From DATBGZ01 sp963803115 (GTDB lineage Bacteria > Actinomycetota > Actinomycetes > Mycobacteriales > Micromonosporaceae): a stretch of 64,000 nt of DNA. Position numbers and translations under genes: made by a program. The notes under the pieces are model-generated. The model saw only the letters and a program-made list of their open reading frames with translations. It had not been told where the DNA came from and ran no database searches. This document shows, one piece after another, positions 1-8,538 of the stretch (positions are counted from its first letter, which is position 1; every line of letters begins with the position of its first letter). Location of the stretch: positions 310,001 to 374,000 of the forward strand of contig CAWDLN010000018.1 in assembly GCA_963803115.1 (NCBI GenBank). The letters are read 5' to 3'.

Positions 1-692
1 GCCTTGGTGCCTGCGCCGAAGCGGTGGCGGCGGAGTTGGGCATCGGACGGCTCGAGCAGGACGAATGGGCGGCGCGATCGCACGAGCGGGCGACCGCAGC
101 CTGGGACAAGGGGCTCCACGACGACTATGTCCTCAGGATGGACGGCGTGACCCGGGACGAGTCGATCCGGCCCGACACGTCGCTGTCGAAGCTGGCCGAT
201 CTGAAGCCCGCCTTCACCAAAGAGGGCACGGTGACAGCGGGCAACTCCTCTCCCATCAACGATGGTGCGATCGGCGTTCTGGTCGGCTCGTCGCGGGCGG
301 CCGCCGAGATCGGGACGCCAGTGCTCGGCCGGGTGGTGGCCAGCGCCACCGTCGCGGTTGAGCCGCACCGGTTCTCGGTTGCACCGGTTCCGGCGATCCG
401 CAAGCTGCTTGCGCGCGCCGGACTCACCACGGCGGACATCGCCGTATGGGAGATCAATGAAGCGTTCGCGGCCATGGTCCTCTCCTGCCTGGACGCCTTC
501 CCCGAGATCGACCGGGAACGGGTCAACCCACACGGCGGCGCTATCGCGATCGGACACCCCCTCGGCGCCTCGGCGCCCCGGGTCGTCGTTGACGCCTGCC
601 GGGAACTGCGCCGACGCGGCGGCGGCTACGGCGTCGCCGCGGCCTGCATCGGAGTCGGTCAGGGCACGGCGATGGTGGTGCACGTTGAGTGA
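1..692 (+). CDS. Thiolase family acetyl-CoA acetyltransferase, C-terminal part (5' end outside window)
   Basis: The reading frame is already open at base 3 (LGACAEAVAAELG...), so the gene starts upstream of the window and the GTG at 24 is internal. The visible 229 residues are the C-terminal half of a thiolase. They include NEAFA, the active-site histidine in GHPLGAS, and the C-terminal CxGxGxG motif as CIGVGQG, which carries the second catalytic cysteine. Thiolases condense or cleave acyl-CoA thioesters in beta-oxidation or acetoacetyl-CoA metabolism. The acylated cysteine lies outside the window. The 3' end overlaps the next gene by about 8 bases, which suggests translational coupling. The exact substrate cannot be told. 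Confidence 0.93.
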   Translation, partial: LGACAEAVAAELGIGRLEQDEWAARSHERATAAWDKGLHDDYVLRMDGVTRDESIRPDTSLSKLADLKPAFTKEGTVTAGNSSPINDGAIGVLVGSSRAAAEIGTPVLGRVVASATVAVEPHRFSVAPVPAIRKLLARAGLTTADIAVWEINEAFAAMVLSCLDAFPEIDRERVNPHGGAIAIGHPLGASAPRVVVDACRELRRRGGGYGVAAACIGVGQGTAMVVHVE

Positions 693-1521
693 CCGTGTGC
701 GTGCGCCGATGTGGCTTGCCGAAAACGCGGCCCAGTTCCAGGCGTCGGGCAACGAACCGGCGGTGCCCCGCCTCGCCGCTACCGTCATTCTTATGCGCCC
801 GACCGGGGCGGGCTTCGAGATCTACGCGCAACGGCGGGCGGCGACAATGGCGTTCGCTCCGGGGATGTACGCGTTCCCCGGTGGCAGCGTGGACCCGTCC
901 GACTCCGACGCGATCATCGACTGGGTTGGTCCGCCGCCGGAGCATTGGGCTGCGCGAATGGCGCTGCCGGTCGGGACCGCCCAAGCCGTGGTCTGCGCCG
1001 CGGTACGCGAGCTCTATGAGGAGGCCGGCGTGCTGCTGGCCGGCGACGCGCCGGACCTGGGTGGGGCGGCGGGGTCACGAGTCGGCAATGTCGTGACCGA
1101 TCTAAGCGCTGACCGCTGGGAAAGAGCGCGCGCCGACCTGGTGACCCGCAAGCACAGCCTGACCGAATGGTTTGGGGGAGCGGGGTTGGCGCTACGCGCC
1201 GATCTTCTTGTCCCTTGGGCGCGGTGGCTGACGCCGGAGTTTGAGCCGCGCCGCTTCGATACCTTCTTCTTTCTAGCCCGGATGCCGGCCGAGCAGCGGG
1301 CCCGCGACGTCGGCGGCGAGGCCGACGACACGGTGTGGCTTCCACCGGGCCAGGCGGCCACTTTGCCGATGCTGCCGCCGACCCTGTACACGCTGGGCGA
1401 GCTGGCCAGATATGCCGACATCGATGCCGTCATCGCCGCGGCGGATCAGCGTGACGTCTCGGCACCGGTCCGACCTGTGGTCGAGGTAGACCCGGACGGT
1501 GCCTGGTTGCGACTAGCCTGA
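685..1521 (+). CDS. NUDIX hydrolase, NUDT8/NUDT19-like
   Basis: A 278-residue protein (from TTG 685) with an early strand PRLAATVILMR and a FAPGMYAFPGGSVDP segment, typical of the CoA/acyl-CoA diphosphatase-like NUDT8/19 branch. The second half of the Nudix box is present (RELYEEAG), giving the metal-binding glutamates, while the usual upstream G and E are replaced, as is common in this branch. The frame stays open far upstream through the thiolase gene, so the start is uncertain. TTG 685 overlaps the thiolase stop, and GTG 697 and ATG 709 are alternatives. Context suggests hydrolysis of CoA derivatives or nucleotides linked to acyl-CoA metabolism; the substrate is inferred only. Confidence 0.85.
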   Translation: MSDRVRAPMWLAENAAQFQASGNEPAVPRLAATVILMRPTGAGFEIYAQRRAATMAFAPGMYAFPGGSVDPSDSDAIIDWVGPPPEHWAARMALPVGTAQAVVCAAVRELYEEAGVLLAGDAPDLGGAAGSRVGNVVTDLSADRWERARADLVTRKHSLTEWFGGAGLALRADLLVPWARWLTPEFEPRRFDTFFFLARMPAEQRARDVGGEADDTVWLPPGQAATLPMLPPTLYTLGELARYADIDAVIAAADQRDVSAPVRPVVEVDPDGAWLRLA

Positions 1522-1610
1522 ACGACCTCTCGTGGCCAACCGCCCGTACGTGCGGATGTTTGCGACCGGCCCGTACGGTTATCCCCAAGCGAGAGACGGA
1601 AGGTGACGCC

Positions 1611-2339
1611 ATGACGACGGATTCCACACAGGGGACCTCGACCCAGGTCGCCCGCGGCGACGAACCCGTGGTCGTCTACGTGCGCGAGCCGAAACATTGG
1701 GGCCGGAACATACTCATCTTCATTGGGGTGGTCGGCCTTCTGATCGCCGGCGGGTTCGCGCTCGCGGCGGTGAACCTCTTTCCGCACATTCGCAATCCGT
1801 TCGCCACGCAAGTGACCGACCGCACTGGGCCAGTGCTGCTGCAGTCCATCGAGGACTTGAACCAGTTCGTCGCCGCCCGAGGCAATTTCCAGGTCGTGGT
1901 GGACTACAAAGAGGATCGACCGTACGTTCCGGACTTCATTTCCAGCTATCACGTTCTCTTCGTCGGGCAGGGCTCGGTCGATGCGTACGTCGACTTCACG
2001 AGCCTGTCGGAGGGCGCGATCCAGATATCGGGCGATGGCGCCGAGGTCACGGTCACGCTCCCCGACCCACAGCTCTCCGAGGTCCACATGGATGTCAACC
2101 AGAGCCGCATCTACTCACTGGATGAGGGGATCTTCGACAAGGTCAAGGGCCTGGTAGCCGACGACTACAACCGCCAGGGACAGCTGTACCAGCTGGCCAG
2201 CGAGAAGATCAAGACGGCGGCCATCGAGAGCGAGCTGATCGACCGGGCGCGGGACAACACCCGGATCAAGCTCGAGGGCATTCTGCGCAGCATGGGTTAC
2301 GAGCGCGTCACCATCAACTTCACGCCGACCCCGCAATAA
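1611..2339 (+). CDS. DUF4230 domain membrane-anchored protein
   Basis: Start ATG 1611 is preceded by GGAAGG at good spacing. The 242-residue product has a short cytoplasmic N-terminus, one hydrophobic segment at about residues 33-55 (ILIFIGVVGLLIAGGFALAA), then a mostly hydrophilic extracytoplasmic domain ending in a basic helix and a beta strand (ERVTINF). The segment from about residue 80 (LLQSIEDLNQFVAARGNFQV) matches the DUF4230 pattern seen in many actinobacteria and firmicutes. The molecular function of the family is unknown. It stands alone with about 90 bases upstream. Confidence 0.8.
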   Translation: MTTDSTQGTSTQVARGDEPVVVYVREPKHWGRNILIFIGVVGLLIAGGFALAAVNLFPHIRNPFATQVTDRTGPVLLQSIEDLNQFVAARGNFQVVVDYKEDRPYVPDFISSYHVLFVGQGSVDAYVDFTSLSEGAIQISGDGAEVTVTLPDPQLSEVHMDVNQSRIYSLDEGIFDKVKGLVADDYNRQGQLYQLASEKIKTAAIESELIDRARDNTRIKLEGILRSMGYERVTINFTPTPQ

Positions 2340-2555
2340 TTCTGACCTATGAGACGAATCGGGCTGCGGTCTGCCAAGAGCCGCAGCTCGATGTTTATCT
2401 GATGGTCTTGAATGTGGACGTCTGCCGCACTGTCACCGCATAGTGCACATCAGTCGTTTACCCGATGGCCCTTGTCCGTACCGACGGTCAAAGTGGGTCG
2501 ACTGTCGCTGTGGAATCGGCCACAGCGAATCAGTCTGCACTGCAGGAGGCGCCGA

Positions 2556-3869
2556 GTGGCCACCGTCGCACTCACGAACGTGTCGAAAGTCTTTGGCGAC
2601 GCCACGGTTGCTGTCGACGATGTCAGCCTCGAGGTCGCCGACGGCGAGTTCATGGTCCTGCTCGGTCCGTCCGGCTGCGGCAAGTCAACGATCTTGCGGA
2701 TGGTCGCCGGCTTAGAGACCGCGACCTCGGGGAAGATCCTGCTCAATGGTCGGGTCGCCGACGACCTGGCGCCGCGCGACCGGGGCGTCGCCATGATCTT
2801 CCAAGACTTCGGTCTCTATCCGCATATGTCGGTTAAGGACAACATCGGCTTCCCGCTGCGCATCGCGGGATTGGAGTCAGGCGAGCGGCAGGAGCGCGTG
2901 AGTGACATCGCCGGTGCCCTCGGCATCGACGACGTGCTCGCCCGGAGGCCGGGGCAGCTCTCCGGTGGCCAGCGGCAGCGAGTGGCGATGGGCCGGGCGA
3001 TCATCCGGCGGCCGTCCCTGTTCCTCATGGACGAGCCATTGTCCAATTTGGACAGTGGCCTGCGGGCTCAGCTGCGCGCGGAGATCTCCTCGCTGGTCCG
3101 GGAGCTCGGCGTAACCACGATCTACGTGACCCACGACCAGGCCGAGGCGTTGACCATGGCGGACCGCGTGGCGATCCTTCGCCGCGGCGTCCTCCAGGAT
3201 GTCGGTACGCCGACCGAGGTTTACCGCCGTCCGGGCACCTTGTTCGTGGCGACGTTCCTCGGCAGCCCGCGGATGAACCTCCTCGAGGCATCAGTCTATG
3301 TGCACCTCGACCGCTACATCGCGCTGCATCTGGGCGAGCAGGCGCTCTACATGCCCTGGCACGACATGCGCGCCCGCCAGATCGCCCACTATCACGGCGA
3401 GCGGATCGTGGTCGGGGTCAGGTCCGAGGCGTTGTCGCCGGTGGCCCCGGACGCCGCGGGCGACGTGCTCCACGGCCGGGTCCAGTACATCGAGCACCAC
3501 GGGCACGAGTCGCTCGCCTTCCTCGATGTGGGTGCGATGGCGGTGGTGCTCGACGAACTCAACGCGCCCGCACCCGACTCGAACGGTGGCAGCCGGCTCG
3601 GAAAGATGACCGGGCTCTTCCGCCGCACACCAAAGGTCGAGCGCGACGGCGGATACCCGAGCGAAGATGACACGCCGGCCCGAACGACCACCAGCGTGCT
3701 CGAGCAACCGGGTCGGCACTCGCAGGCCCGCCAACGGGCGGAATTGGCGGTGCGGCTTCAGCCGTACCCGACGCTGCGTGTGGGCGAGGCGATGAGCGTG
3801 TCGGTCCGGCTCGACCAGCTGCACTTCTTCGACCCGCGCGGCCAGCGAATCGACGTCGGCTGGCGGTAA
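2556..3869 (+). CDS. ABC transporter ATP-binding protein, MsiK/UgpC-like (carbohydrate CUT1 type)
   Basis: GTG 2556 follows a strong CAGGAGG. The 437-residue protein has Walker A GPSGCGKST (about residues 38-46), signature LSGGQRQRVAMGRA, Walker B LFLMDEPLSNLD and the H-loop THDQAEA, followed by a C-terminal OB-fold (TOBE-like) domain, as in MsiK/MalK/UgpC. No permease or binding protein is adjacent. In actinomycetes such an orphan ATPase commonly energises several sugar importers (MsiK), and I infer that role here. It is longer than the usual 360-380 residues because of a polar low-complexity insertion of about 55 residues (roughly 340-395) inside the C-terminal domain. Confidence 0.9.
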   Translation: MATVALTNVSKVFGDATVAVDDVSLEVADGEFMVLLGPSGCGKSTILRMVAGLETATSGKILLNGRVADDLAPRDRGVAMIFQDFGLYPHMSVKDNIGFPLRIAGLESGERQERVSDIAGALGIDDVLARRPGQLSGGQRQRVAMGRAIIRRPSLFLMDEPLSNLDSGLRAQLRAEISSLVRELGVTTIYVTHDQAEALTMADRVAILRRGVLQDVGTPTEVYRRPGTLFVATFLGSPRMNLLEASVYVHLDRYIALHLGEQALYMPWHDMRARQIAHYHGERIVVGVRSEALSPVAPDAAGDVLHGRVQYIEHHGHESLAFLDVGAMAVVLDELNAPAPDSNGGSRLGKMTGLFRRTPKVERDGGYPSEDDTPARTTTSVLEQPGRHSQARQRAELAVRLQPYPTLRVGEAMSVSVRLDQLHFFDPRGQRIDVGWR

Positions 3870-3900
3870 CGAATGTCCACTGACTAGCGAATGTCCACTG
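3870..3900 (+). repeat. 13-bp direct repeat CGAATGTCCACTG, two copies
   Basis: CGAATGTCCACTG occurs at 3870-3882 and again at 3888-3900, separated by 5 bases, directly after the stop codon of the ABC ATPase gene. The core GTCCACT resembles half of the dispersed TCCAC(A/T)GTGGA palindrome seen elsewhere in the window. No function is evident. Confidence 0.6.
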
Positions 3901-3975
3901 GGGACGCCTACTGGCCGTTCTCGAGCGTGCCCGGATAGACGTTTAATAGATCGGGTCATCGGGTAGCTCGGTGCC

Positions 3976-4155
3976 ATGACAGAGTCGCCCCAACCAGCCG
4001 ACGTCATCGACGACGGTACGAGCGACGTGATGGCCGAGGACGAGGTCGTCCACGTCCCGGAGGCGGTCGCGGAACTCGCGGAGAGCACCGAGCACCACGG
4101 CGAGACCTTCGTCGCAGACGTCCCTAATTGGGACGAGCCCGACTCCCTGCCGTAA
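3976..4155 (+). CDS. Small acidic hypothetical protein (59 aa)
   Basis: ATG 3976 to TAA 4155 encodes 59 residues, very acidic (MTESPQPADVIDDGT..., ending NWDEPDSLP), with strongly GC-biased third codon positions, which favours real coding. No family is recognised. No membrane segment or cysteine motif is seen. The ribosome binding site is weak. It sits alone between the sugar ABC ATPase and mmsA, 43 bases before the latter, and may be cotranscribed with it. Confidence 0.55.
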   Translation: MTESPQPADVIDDGTSDVMAEDEVVHVPEAVAELAESTEHHGETFVADVPNWDEPDSLP

Positions 4156-4198
4156 CCGGCCCTGCCCGGCTGCGGCAGGCAGTCGTAGGCTCGCCCTC

Positions 4199-5689
4199 AT
4201 GGGCGCACGCATCTCGCACTGGATTGACGGCACCACCCGGCCTGGAACCTCCAGTCGGGTCGGCCCGGTCTATAACCCGGCGACGGGCGAACTCACCGCG
4301 GAGGTCGACCTCGCTGACGCGGCCGAGGTCGATACGGTGGTCGCGAGTGCGACCGAGGCCGCGAAGGCCTGGCGCGAGTCATCCCTGTCGCGCCGCTCTG
4401 CCATCCTGTTCGCGTTTCGTGAGCTGCTGCATGAGCGGGCGGATGAACTCGCCGAGATCGTCACCAGCGAGCACGGGAAGGTGGCCGCGGACGCACGGGG
4501 TGAGGTGGCTCGCGGGCTGGAGAACGCGGAGTTCGCCACCGGAATCCCGCATCTGCTCAAGGGGTCCTACTCGGAACAGGCGGCCGCCGGCGTCGACGTG
4601 TACTCGATCCGGCAGCCGCTGGGTGTGGTCGCCGGGATCACGCCATTCAACTTCCCGGCCATGGTGCCGTTGTGGATGTGCACGACCGGGATCGCCTGCG
4701 GCAACGCCTTCATCCTCAAGCCGAGCGAGAAGGACCCCTCGGCATCGATGTTCCTCGCCCGGCTCTGGCACGACGCGGGGCTGCCCGACGGAGTCTTCTC
4801 CGTGGTGCACGGCGACCATGAGGCTGTGAACGCGCTACTCGCCCACCCCGGGATCGCTGCGGTGAGCTTCGTGGGATCCACGCCCGTGGCCCGGCACATC
4901 TACGAGACCGGCACCAAGCATGGCAAGCGGGTGCAGGCTCTGGGCGGCGCGAAGAACCACATGGTGGTGCTGCCCGACGCTGACGTCGACATGGCCGCCG
5001 ACGCGGCGGTCTCGGCTGCGTACGGTTCGGCCGGCGAACGGTGCATGGCGATCTCCGTCGTCGTCGCGGTCGGCGGGGTGGCCGATCCGCTGGTCGACGC
5101 GATCGCGAGCCGCCTACCCAAGCTGCGGATCGGGGCGGGCACCGATCCGGACGCGGAGATGGGGCCGTTGATCACGCGCGAGCATCGAGACCGAGTGGCG
5201 TCCTATGTGGAGACTGGTCGGACCGAGGGGGCGACGGTGGTCACCGATGGTCGTACCGCGGACGTACCGGCGGATGGTTTCTTTCTCGGCGTGAGTCTTC
5301 TCGACGACGTGCGGCCGACCATGAGCGTCTACACCGACGAGATATTCGGGCCGGTGTTGTGCGTGGTCCGAGCCCAGACGTACGGCGAGGCGGTCGAGCT
5401 CGTGAACGCGAACCCGTACGGCAATGGCGTGGCGCTGTTCACCCGCGACGGCGGGGCGGCCCGCCAGTTCCAGTTTGACGTGAACGCGGGCATGGTCGGG
5501 GTCAACGTACCGATCCCGGTTCCGGTGGCGTACTACTCGTTCGGCGGCTGGAAGGCTTCCCTCTTCGGCGACACCCACATGTACGGTCCGGACGGCGTGC
5601 ACTTCTACAGCCGTACCAAAGTCGTCACCTCGCGCTGGCCCGACCCAGCAACGTCCACAGTAGATCTCGGTTTCCCCCGTACCAGATAA
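4199..5689 (+). CDS. mmsA: CoA-acylating methylmalonate-semialdehyde dehydrogenase
   Basis: A 496-residue aldehyde dehydrogenase of the MmsA/IolA branch, which oxidises malonate or methylmalonate semialdehyde to acetyl-CoA or propionyl-CoA with NAD and CoA. Family landmarks are FNFPAMVPLWM, LKPSEKDPS, GAKNHMVVLPDAD and the nucleophile in SAGERCMA (Cys282). The C-terminal FGGWKASLFGD segment is also typical. It is followed after 12 bases by an omega-aminotransferase gene on the same strand. Together the two enzymes fit catabolism of beta-alanine or a related beta-amino acid to acetyl-CoA. Confidence 0.95.
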   Translation: MGARISHWIDGTTRPGTSSRVGPVYNPATGELTAEVDLADAAEVDTVVASATEAAKAWRESSLSRRSAILFAFRELLHERADELAEIVTSEHGKVAADARGEVARGLENAEFATGIPHLLKGSYSEQAAAGVDVYSIRQPLGVVAGITPFNFPAMVPLWMCTTGIACGNAFILKPSEKDPSASMFLARLWHDAGLPDGVFSVVHGDHEAVNALLAHPGIAAVSFVGSTPVARHIYETGTKHGKRVQALGGAKNHMVVLPDADVDMAADAAVSAAYGSAGERCMAISVVVAVGGVADPLVDAIASRLPKLRIGAGTDPDAEMGPLITREHRDRVASYVETGRTEGATVVTDGRTADVPADGFFLGVSLLDDVRPTMSVYTDEIFGPVLCVVRAQTYGEAVELVNANPYGNGVALFTRDGGAARQFQFDVNAGMVGVNVPIPVPVAYYSFGGWKASLFGDTHMYGPDGVHFYSRTKVVTSRWPDPATSTVDLGFPRTR

Positions 5690-5701
5690 GGATCTAAGGC
5701 C

Positions 5702-7045
5702 GTGACCGATGAAGCATCTGTCCGTTCCGACGACCGCTCGTACGTTTTCCACTCCTGGTCCGCTCAGGGCCTGATCGACCCGATGCCGATCGCCGGGGCG
5801 GAGGGCAGCCACTTCTGGGATTACTCGGGGAAGCGCTACGTGGATTTCTCCTCCCAGCTGGTGAATGTGAACATCGGACACCAGCACCCCAGGCTGGTCG
5901 CGGCTATCCAGGAGCAGGCGGCCCGGCTGTGCACCGTGGCCCCCAGCTTCGCCAACGACAAGCGCGGCGAGGCGGCCCGGCTCATCGCCGAGTTGGCTCC
6001 GGGCGACCTGAATCGCGTGTTCTTCACCAACGGCGGCGCCGAGGCGAACGAGAACGCGATCCGGATGGCGCGTGTCCACACTGGACGGCACAAGGTGCTG
6101 ACGATGTACCGCAGCTACCACGGCTCCACGGCCGCCGCCATCACCGCGACGGGCGACCCGCGGCGCTGGGCCAACGAACCGACCGCCGTCGGCGTGGTGC
6201 ACTTCTGGGGTCCGTACCCGTACCGGTCGGCCTTCCATTCGAGCGACGAGGCACAGGAGTCGCAGCGCGCGCTGCAGCACCTGCGCGACACGATCGTCTT
6301 CGAGGGGGCGTCGACGATCGCGGCCGTGCTGCTGGAGACGGTGGTCGGGACCAACGGCGTGCTCGTGCCGCCACCGGGATACCTGGAGGGCGTCCGGGAG
6401 ATCTGCGATGAGTACGGCATCGTGCTCATCGCCGACGAGGTCATGGCCGGGTTCGGCCGGTGTGGAGAGTGGTTCGCGGTCGACCGTTGGCGGGTGACGC
6501 CGGACCTCATCACGTTCGCCAAGGGTGTCAACTCCGGCTATCTCCCGCTGGGCGGCGTCATCATTTCCGACCCGATCGCGGAGACGTTCCGGGAGCGCGT
6601 CTTCCCCGGCGGGCTCACGTACTCCGGCCATCCGCTCGCCTGCGCCTCGGCGGTGGCGTCCATCCAGATCTTCAAGGAGGAGGGGATCGTCGAGTACGCC
6701 CGGCAGCTCGGCGAGGAGGTCATCGGCCCGGCCCTGCACGACCTGGCCGCCCGGCACCCGAGCGTGGGCGAGGTGCGCGGCCTCGGTGTGTTCTGGGCGC
6801 TGGAGCTGGTGCGCGACCGTGACTCGCGCGAGCCGTTGGTGCCCTATAACGCGTCCGGATCGGCGGCGACCCCGATGGCCGAGGTGGCCGCGGCGTGCAA
6901 GGAGCGCGGCCTGTGGCCGTTCACCCACTTCAATCGGGTGCACGTAGTGCCGCCCTGCACGATCACCTCAGCCGAGGTGCGTGACGGCATCGCGATCCTG
7001 GACGAGGCGCTCGGCGTGGCGGACGGCTACTACACCGGCTCCTGA
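5702..7045 (+). CDS. Class III (omega) aminotransferase, beta-alanine/taurine-pyruvate type
   Basis: A 447-residue PLP-dependent class III aminotransferase starting at GTG 5702. Visible landmarks are the PLP-phosphate loop FFTNGGAEANENA, VLLETVVGTNG, IADEVMAGFGR (PLP-ring aspartate), and the Schiff-base lysine in ITFAKGVNSGYLPLGG (Lys274). The sequence resembles taurine-pyruvate and beta-alanine-pyruvate aminotransferases, which make an aldehyde from an omega-amine. It directly follows mmsA, which would remove malonate semialdehyde formed from beta-alanine. The donor substrate cannot be fixed from sequence alone. Confidence 0.9.
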   Translation: MTDEASVRSDDRSYVFHSWSAQGLIDPMPIAGAEGSHFWDYSGKRYVDFSSQLVNVNIGHQHPRLVAAIQEQAARLCTVAPSFANDKRGEAARLIAELAPGDLNRVFFTNGGAEANENAIRMARVHTGRHKVLTMYRSYHGSTAAAITATGDPRRWANEPTAVGVVHFWGPYPYRSAFHSSDEAQESQRALQHLRDTIVFEGASTIAAVLLETVVGTNGVLVPPPGYLEGVREICDEYGIVLIADEVMAGFGRCGEWFAVDRWRVTPDLITFAKGVNSGYLPLGGVIISDPIAETFRERVFPGGLTYSGHPLACASAVASIQIFKEEGIVEYARQLGEEVIGPALHDLAARHPSVGEVRGLGVFWALELVRDRDSREPLVPYNASGSAATPMAEVAAACKERGLWPFTHFNRVHVVPPCTITSAEVRDGIAILDEALGVADGYYTGS

Positions 7046-7350
7046 TCTCGTCACCCGCCTTGGCCCAAAGCGGCCGTCCATAGTGGACTGCTCCACCTGA
7101 GTGGTGCCCGGTCAGGGCACCCTCGGGCCGGGAAACCGATCTTCGTCGCCCGCGCCCGCCAGCCTCCTTGCGATCACCCACGAGTGACTGTGTGTAGTTA
7201 CTGCATCACTTTGGGTAGACACTCGGTAAAGGTCACCGACTTCGTCCAGTTCGCCGTGGCACATTGAATTGGCATAGAAGGTGTAAACCAACACTACTGC
7301 GGTAATTCCGACCAAGCGGGTACACCGCGGTGACAACGCTGGAGGGCTTG
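7046..7350 (+). other. Intergenic region upstream of the sugar ABC operon
   Basis: About 305 bases without a convincing gene. It should carry the promoter and operator of the following xylose-type ABC operon. TCCATAGTGGA at 7077-7087 is a one-mismatch copy of the dispersed palindrome. GGAGGG at 7341-7346 is the ribosome binding site for the ATG at 7351. I could not assign a -35/-10 pair or a named operator. Confidence 0.5.
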
Positions 7351-8463
7351 ATGCGGATCAGAGTGCGTCATGGCTTGGCCGCCGTGGGCGCCTCGGCACT
7401 GCTGCTGGGCGGGCTGGTCGCCTGCAGCAGCGACACGGGGACGTCGTCGAACCAGGCCAACAAACCGACGGTTGACCAAGGCTTCAAGATCGGGCTGCTG
7501 CTGCCCGAGTCAAAGACGACCCGGTACGAAACGTTCGACCGGCCGCTCATCGAGGCCAAGCTCAAAGAGCTGTGCTCCAAGTGCGAGGTCCTGTATCAGA
7601 ACGCGGCCCAGGACAGCGCCAAACAGCAGTCCCAGGCCGAGTCGATGCTGACGCAGGGCGTGAAGGTCCTGATCCTGGACCCGGTCGACGCCACCGCGGC
7701 CGGTGGAGTGGTGGCCAACGCCAAGGCGCAGGGCGTACCGGTGGTTGCCTATGACCGTCTGGCGGCGGGCCCGATCGACTACTACGTCTCGTATGAAAAC
7801 AAGAAGGTCGGTCAGACACAGGGCCAGGCGCTGGTGGACGCCGTCAGCGCCGGCGGCGACGCCAAACGGGGCCAGATCGTCATGATCAACGGAGACCCGA
7901 CCGACCCGAACGCCGGTGACTTCAAGGCGGGCGCTCACTCGGTGCTCGACGGCAAGGTCACCGTGGGCAAGGAGTACGACACGCAGGAATGGTCGCCGGA
8001 CAACGCTCAGAAGGAGATGGAGCAGGCGATCACCGCGCTCGGCAAGGACCAGATCATTGGGGTCTACGCCGCCAATGACGGCACAGCGGGTGGCGCCATC
8101 GCGGCCATGAAGGGCGCGGGCTTCACGGCGCTGCCGCCGGTCACCGGCCAGGACGCGGAGATCGCGGCGATCCAACGGATCCTGACCGGCGAGCAGGCGA
8201 TGACCGTCTACAAGGCGATCAAGCCCGAGGCGGACGCGGCGGGCCAGATGGCCATCGCGGCCGCGACAGGTGGCTCGCTGAGCGGTCTGCAGACCGTACA
8301 GGTCAACAACAAGACGGTGGACGTGCCAGCGGTGCTGCTGACACCAGTCGCGGTGACCAAGGCCAACATCAAGGACACCGTGATCAAGGACGGCTTCTAT
8401 ACGCCTGCCCAGATCTGCACCGGGCAGTACGCGGCGGCCTGCACCGCGGCGGGCATTTCCTAA
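7351..8463 (+). CDS. Sugar ABC transporter substrate-binding lipoprotein, xylose/ribose type
   Basis: ATG 7351 is preceded by GGAGGG; a GTG at 7330 is in frame but lacks a site. The 370-residue product begins with a lipoprotein signal peptide ending LGGLVAC, so Cys25 should be lipidated and anchor it to the outer face of the membrane. The mature part is a periplasmic-binding-protein type 1 fold (KIGLLLPESKTTRYETFDRP, DPVDATAAGGVV, ITALGKDQIIGVYAANDGTAGGA) like XylF and actinobacterial xylose/multiple-sugar binding proteins. It heads an operon with an ATPase and a permease. The sugar is inferred from family resemblance only. Confidence 0.93.
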   Translation: MRIRVRHGLAAVGASALLLGGLVACSSDTGTSSNQANKPTVDQGFKIGLLLPESKTTRYETFDRPLIEAKLKELCSKCEVLYQNAAQDSAKQQSQAESMLTQGVKVLILDPVDATAAGGVVANAKAQGVPVVAYDRLAAGPIDYYVSYENKKVGQTQGQALVDAVSAGGDAKRGQIVMINGDPTDPNAGDFKAGAHSVLDGKVTVGKEYDTQEWSPDNAQKEMEQAITALGKDQIIGVYAANDGTAGGAIAAMKGAGFTALPPVTGQDAEIAAIQRILTGEQAMTVYKAIKPEADAAGQMAIAAATGGSLSGLQTVQVNNKTVDVPAVLLTPVAVTKANIKDTVIKDGFYTPAQICTGQYAAACTAAGIS

Positions 8464-8479
8464 CCTCCTGGCCGGTAGC

Positions 8480-8511
8480 GCCGCGCGTCGGGTTCGCCCG
8501 CGACGCGCGGC
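8480..8511 (+). terminator. Strong intercistronic hairpin between binding-protein and ATPase genes
   Basis: Perfect 11-bp arms GCCGCGCGTCG (8480-8490) and CGACGCGCGGC (8501-8511) enclose a 10-base loop. No U-tract follows. Placed between a highly expressed binding-protein gene and its ATPase, it is likely a partial terminator or mRNA-stabilising hairpin that sets unequal expression. This is inferred from position. Confidence 0.6.
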
Positions 8512-8538
8512 GCGCCGCCACCACGAAACGAGGACGAG

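Noticed and set aside
262..684. A 5' extension of the NUDIX reading frame through the thiolase gene
   Set aside because: The extension is the thiolase gene in another frame, Arg/Pro-rich without family resemblance; NUDIX homology begins near 709.
5114..6943. A 609-residue minus-strand open frame
   Set aside because: It is His/Arg/Pro-rich and is the antisense shadow of mmsA and the aminotransferase, both of which have clear motifs.
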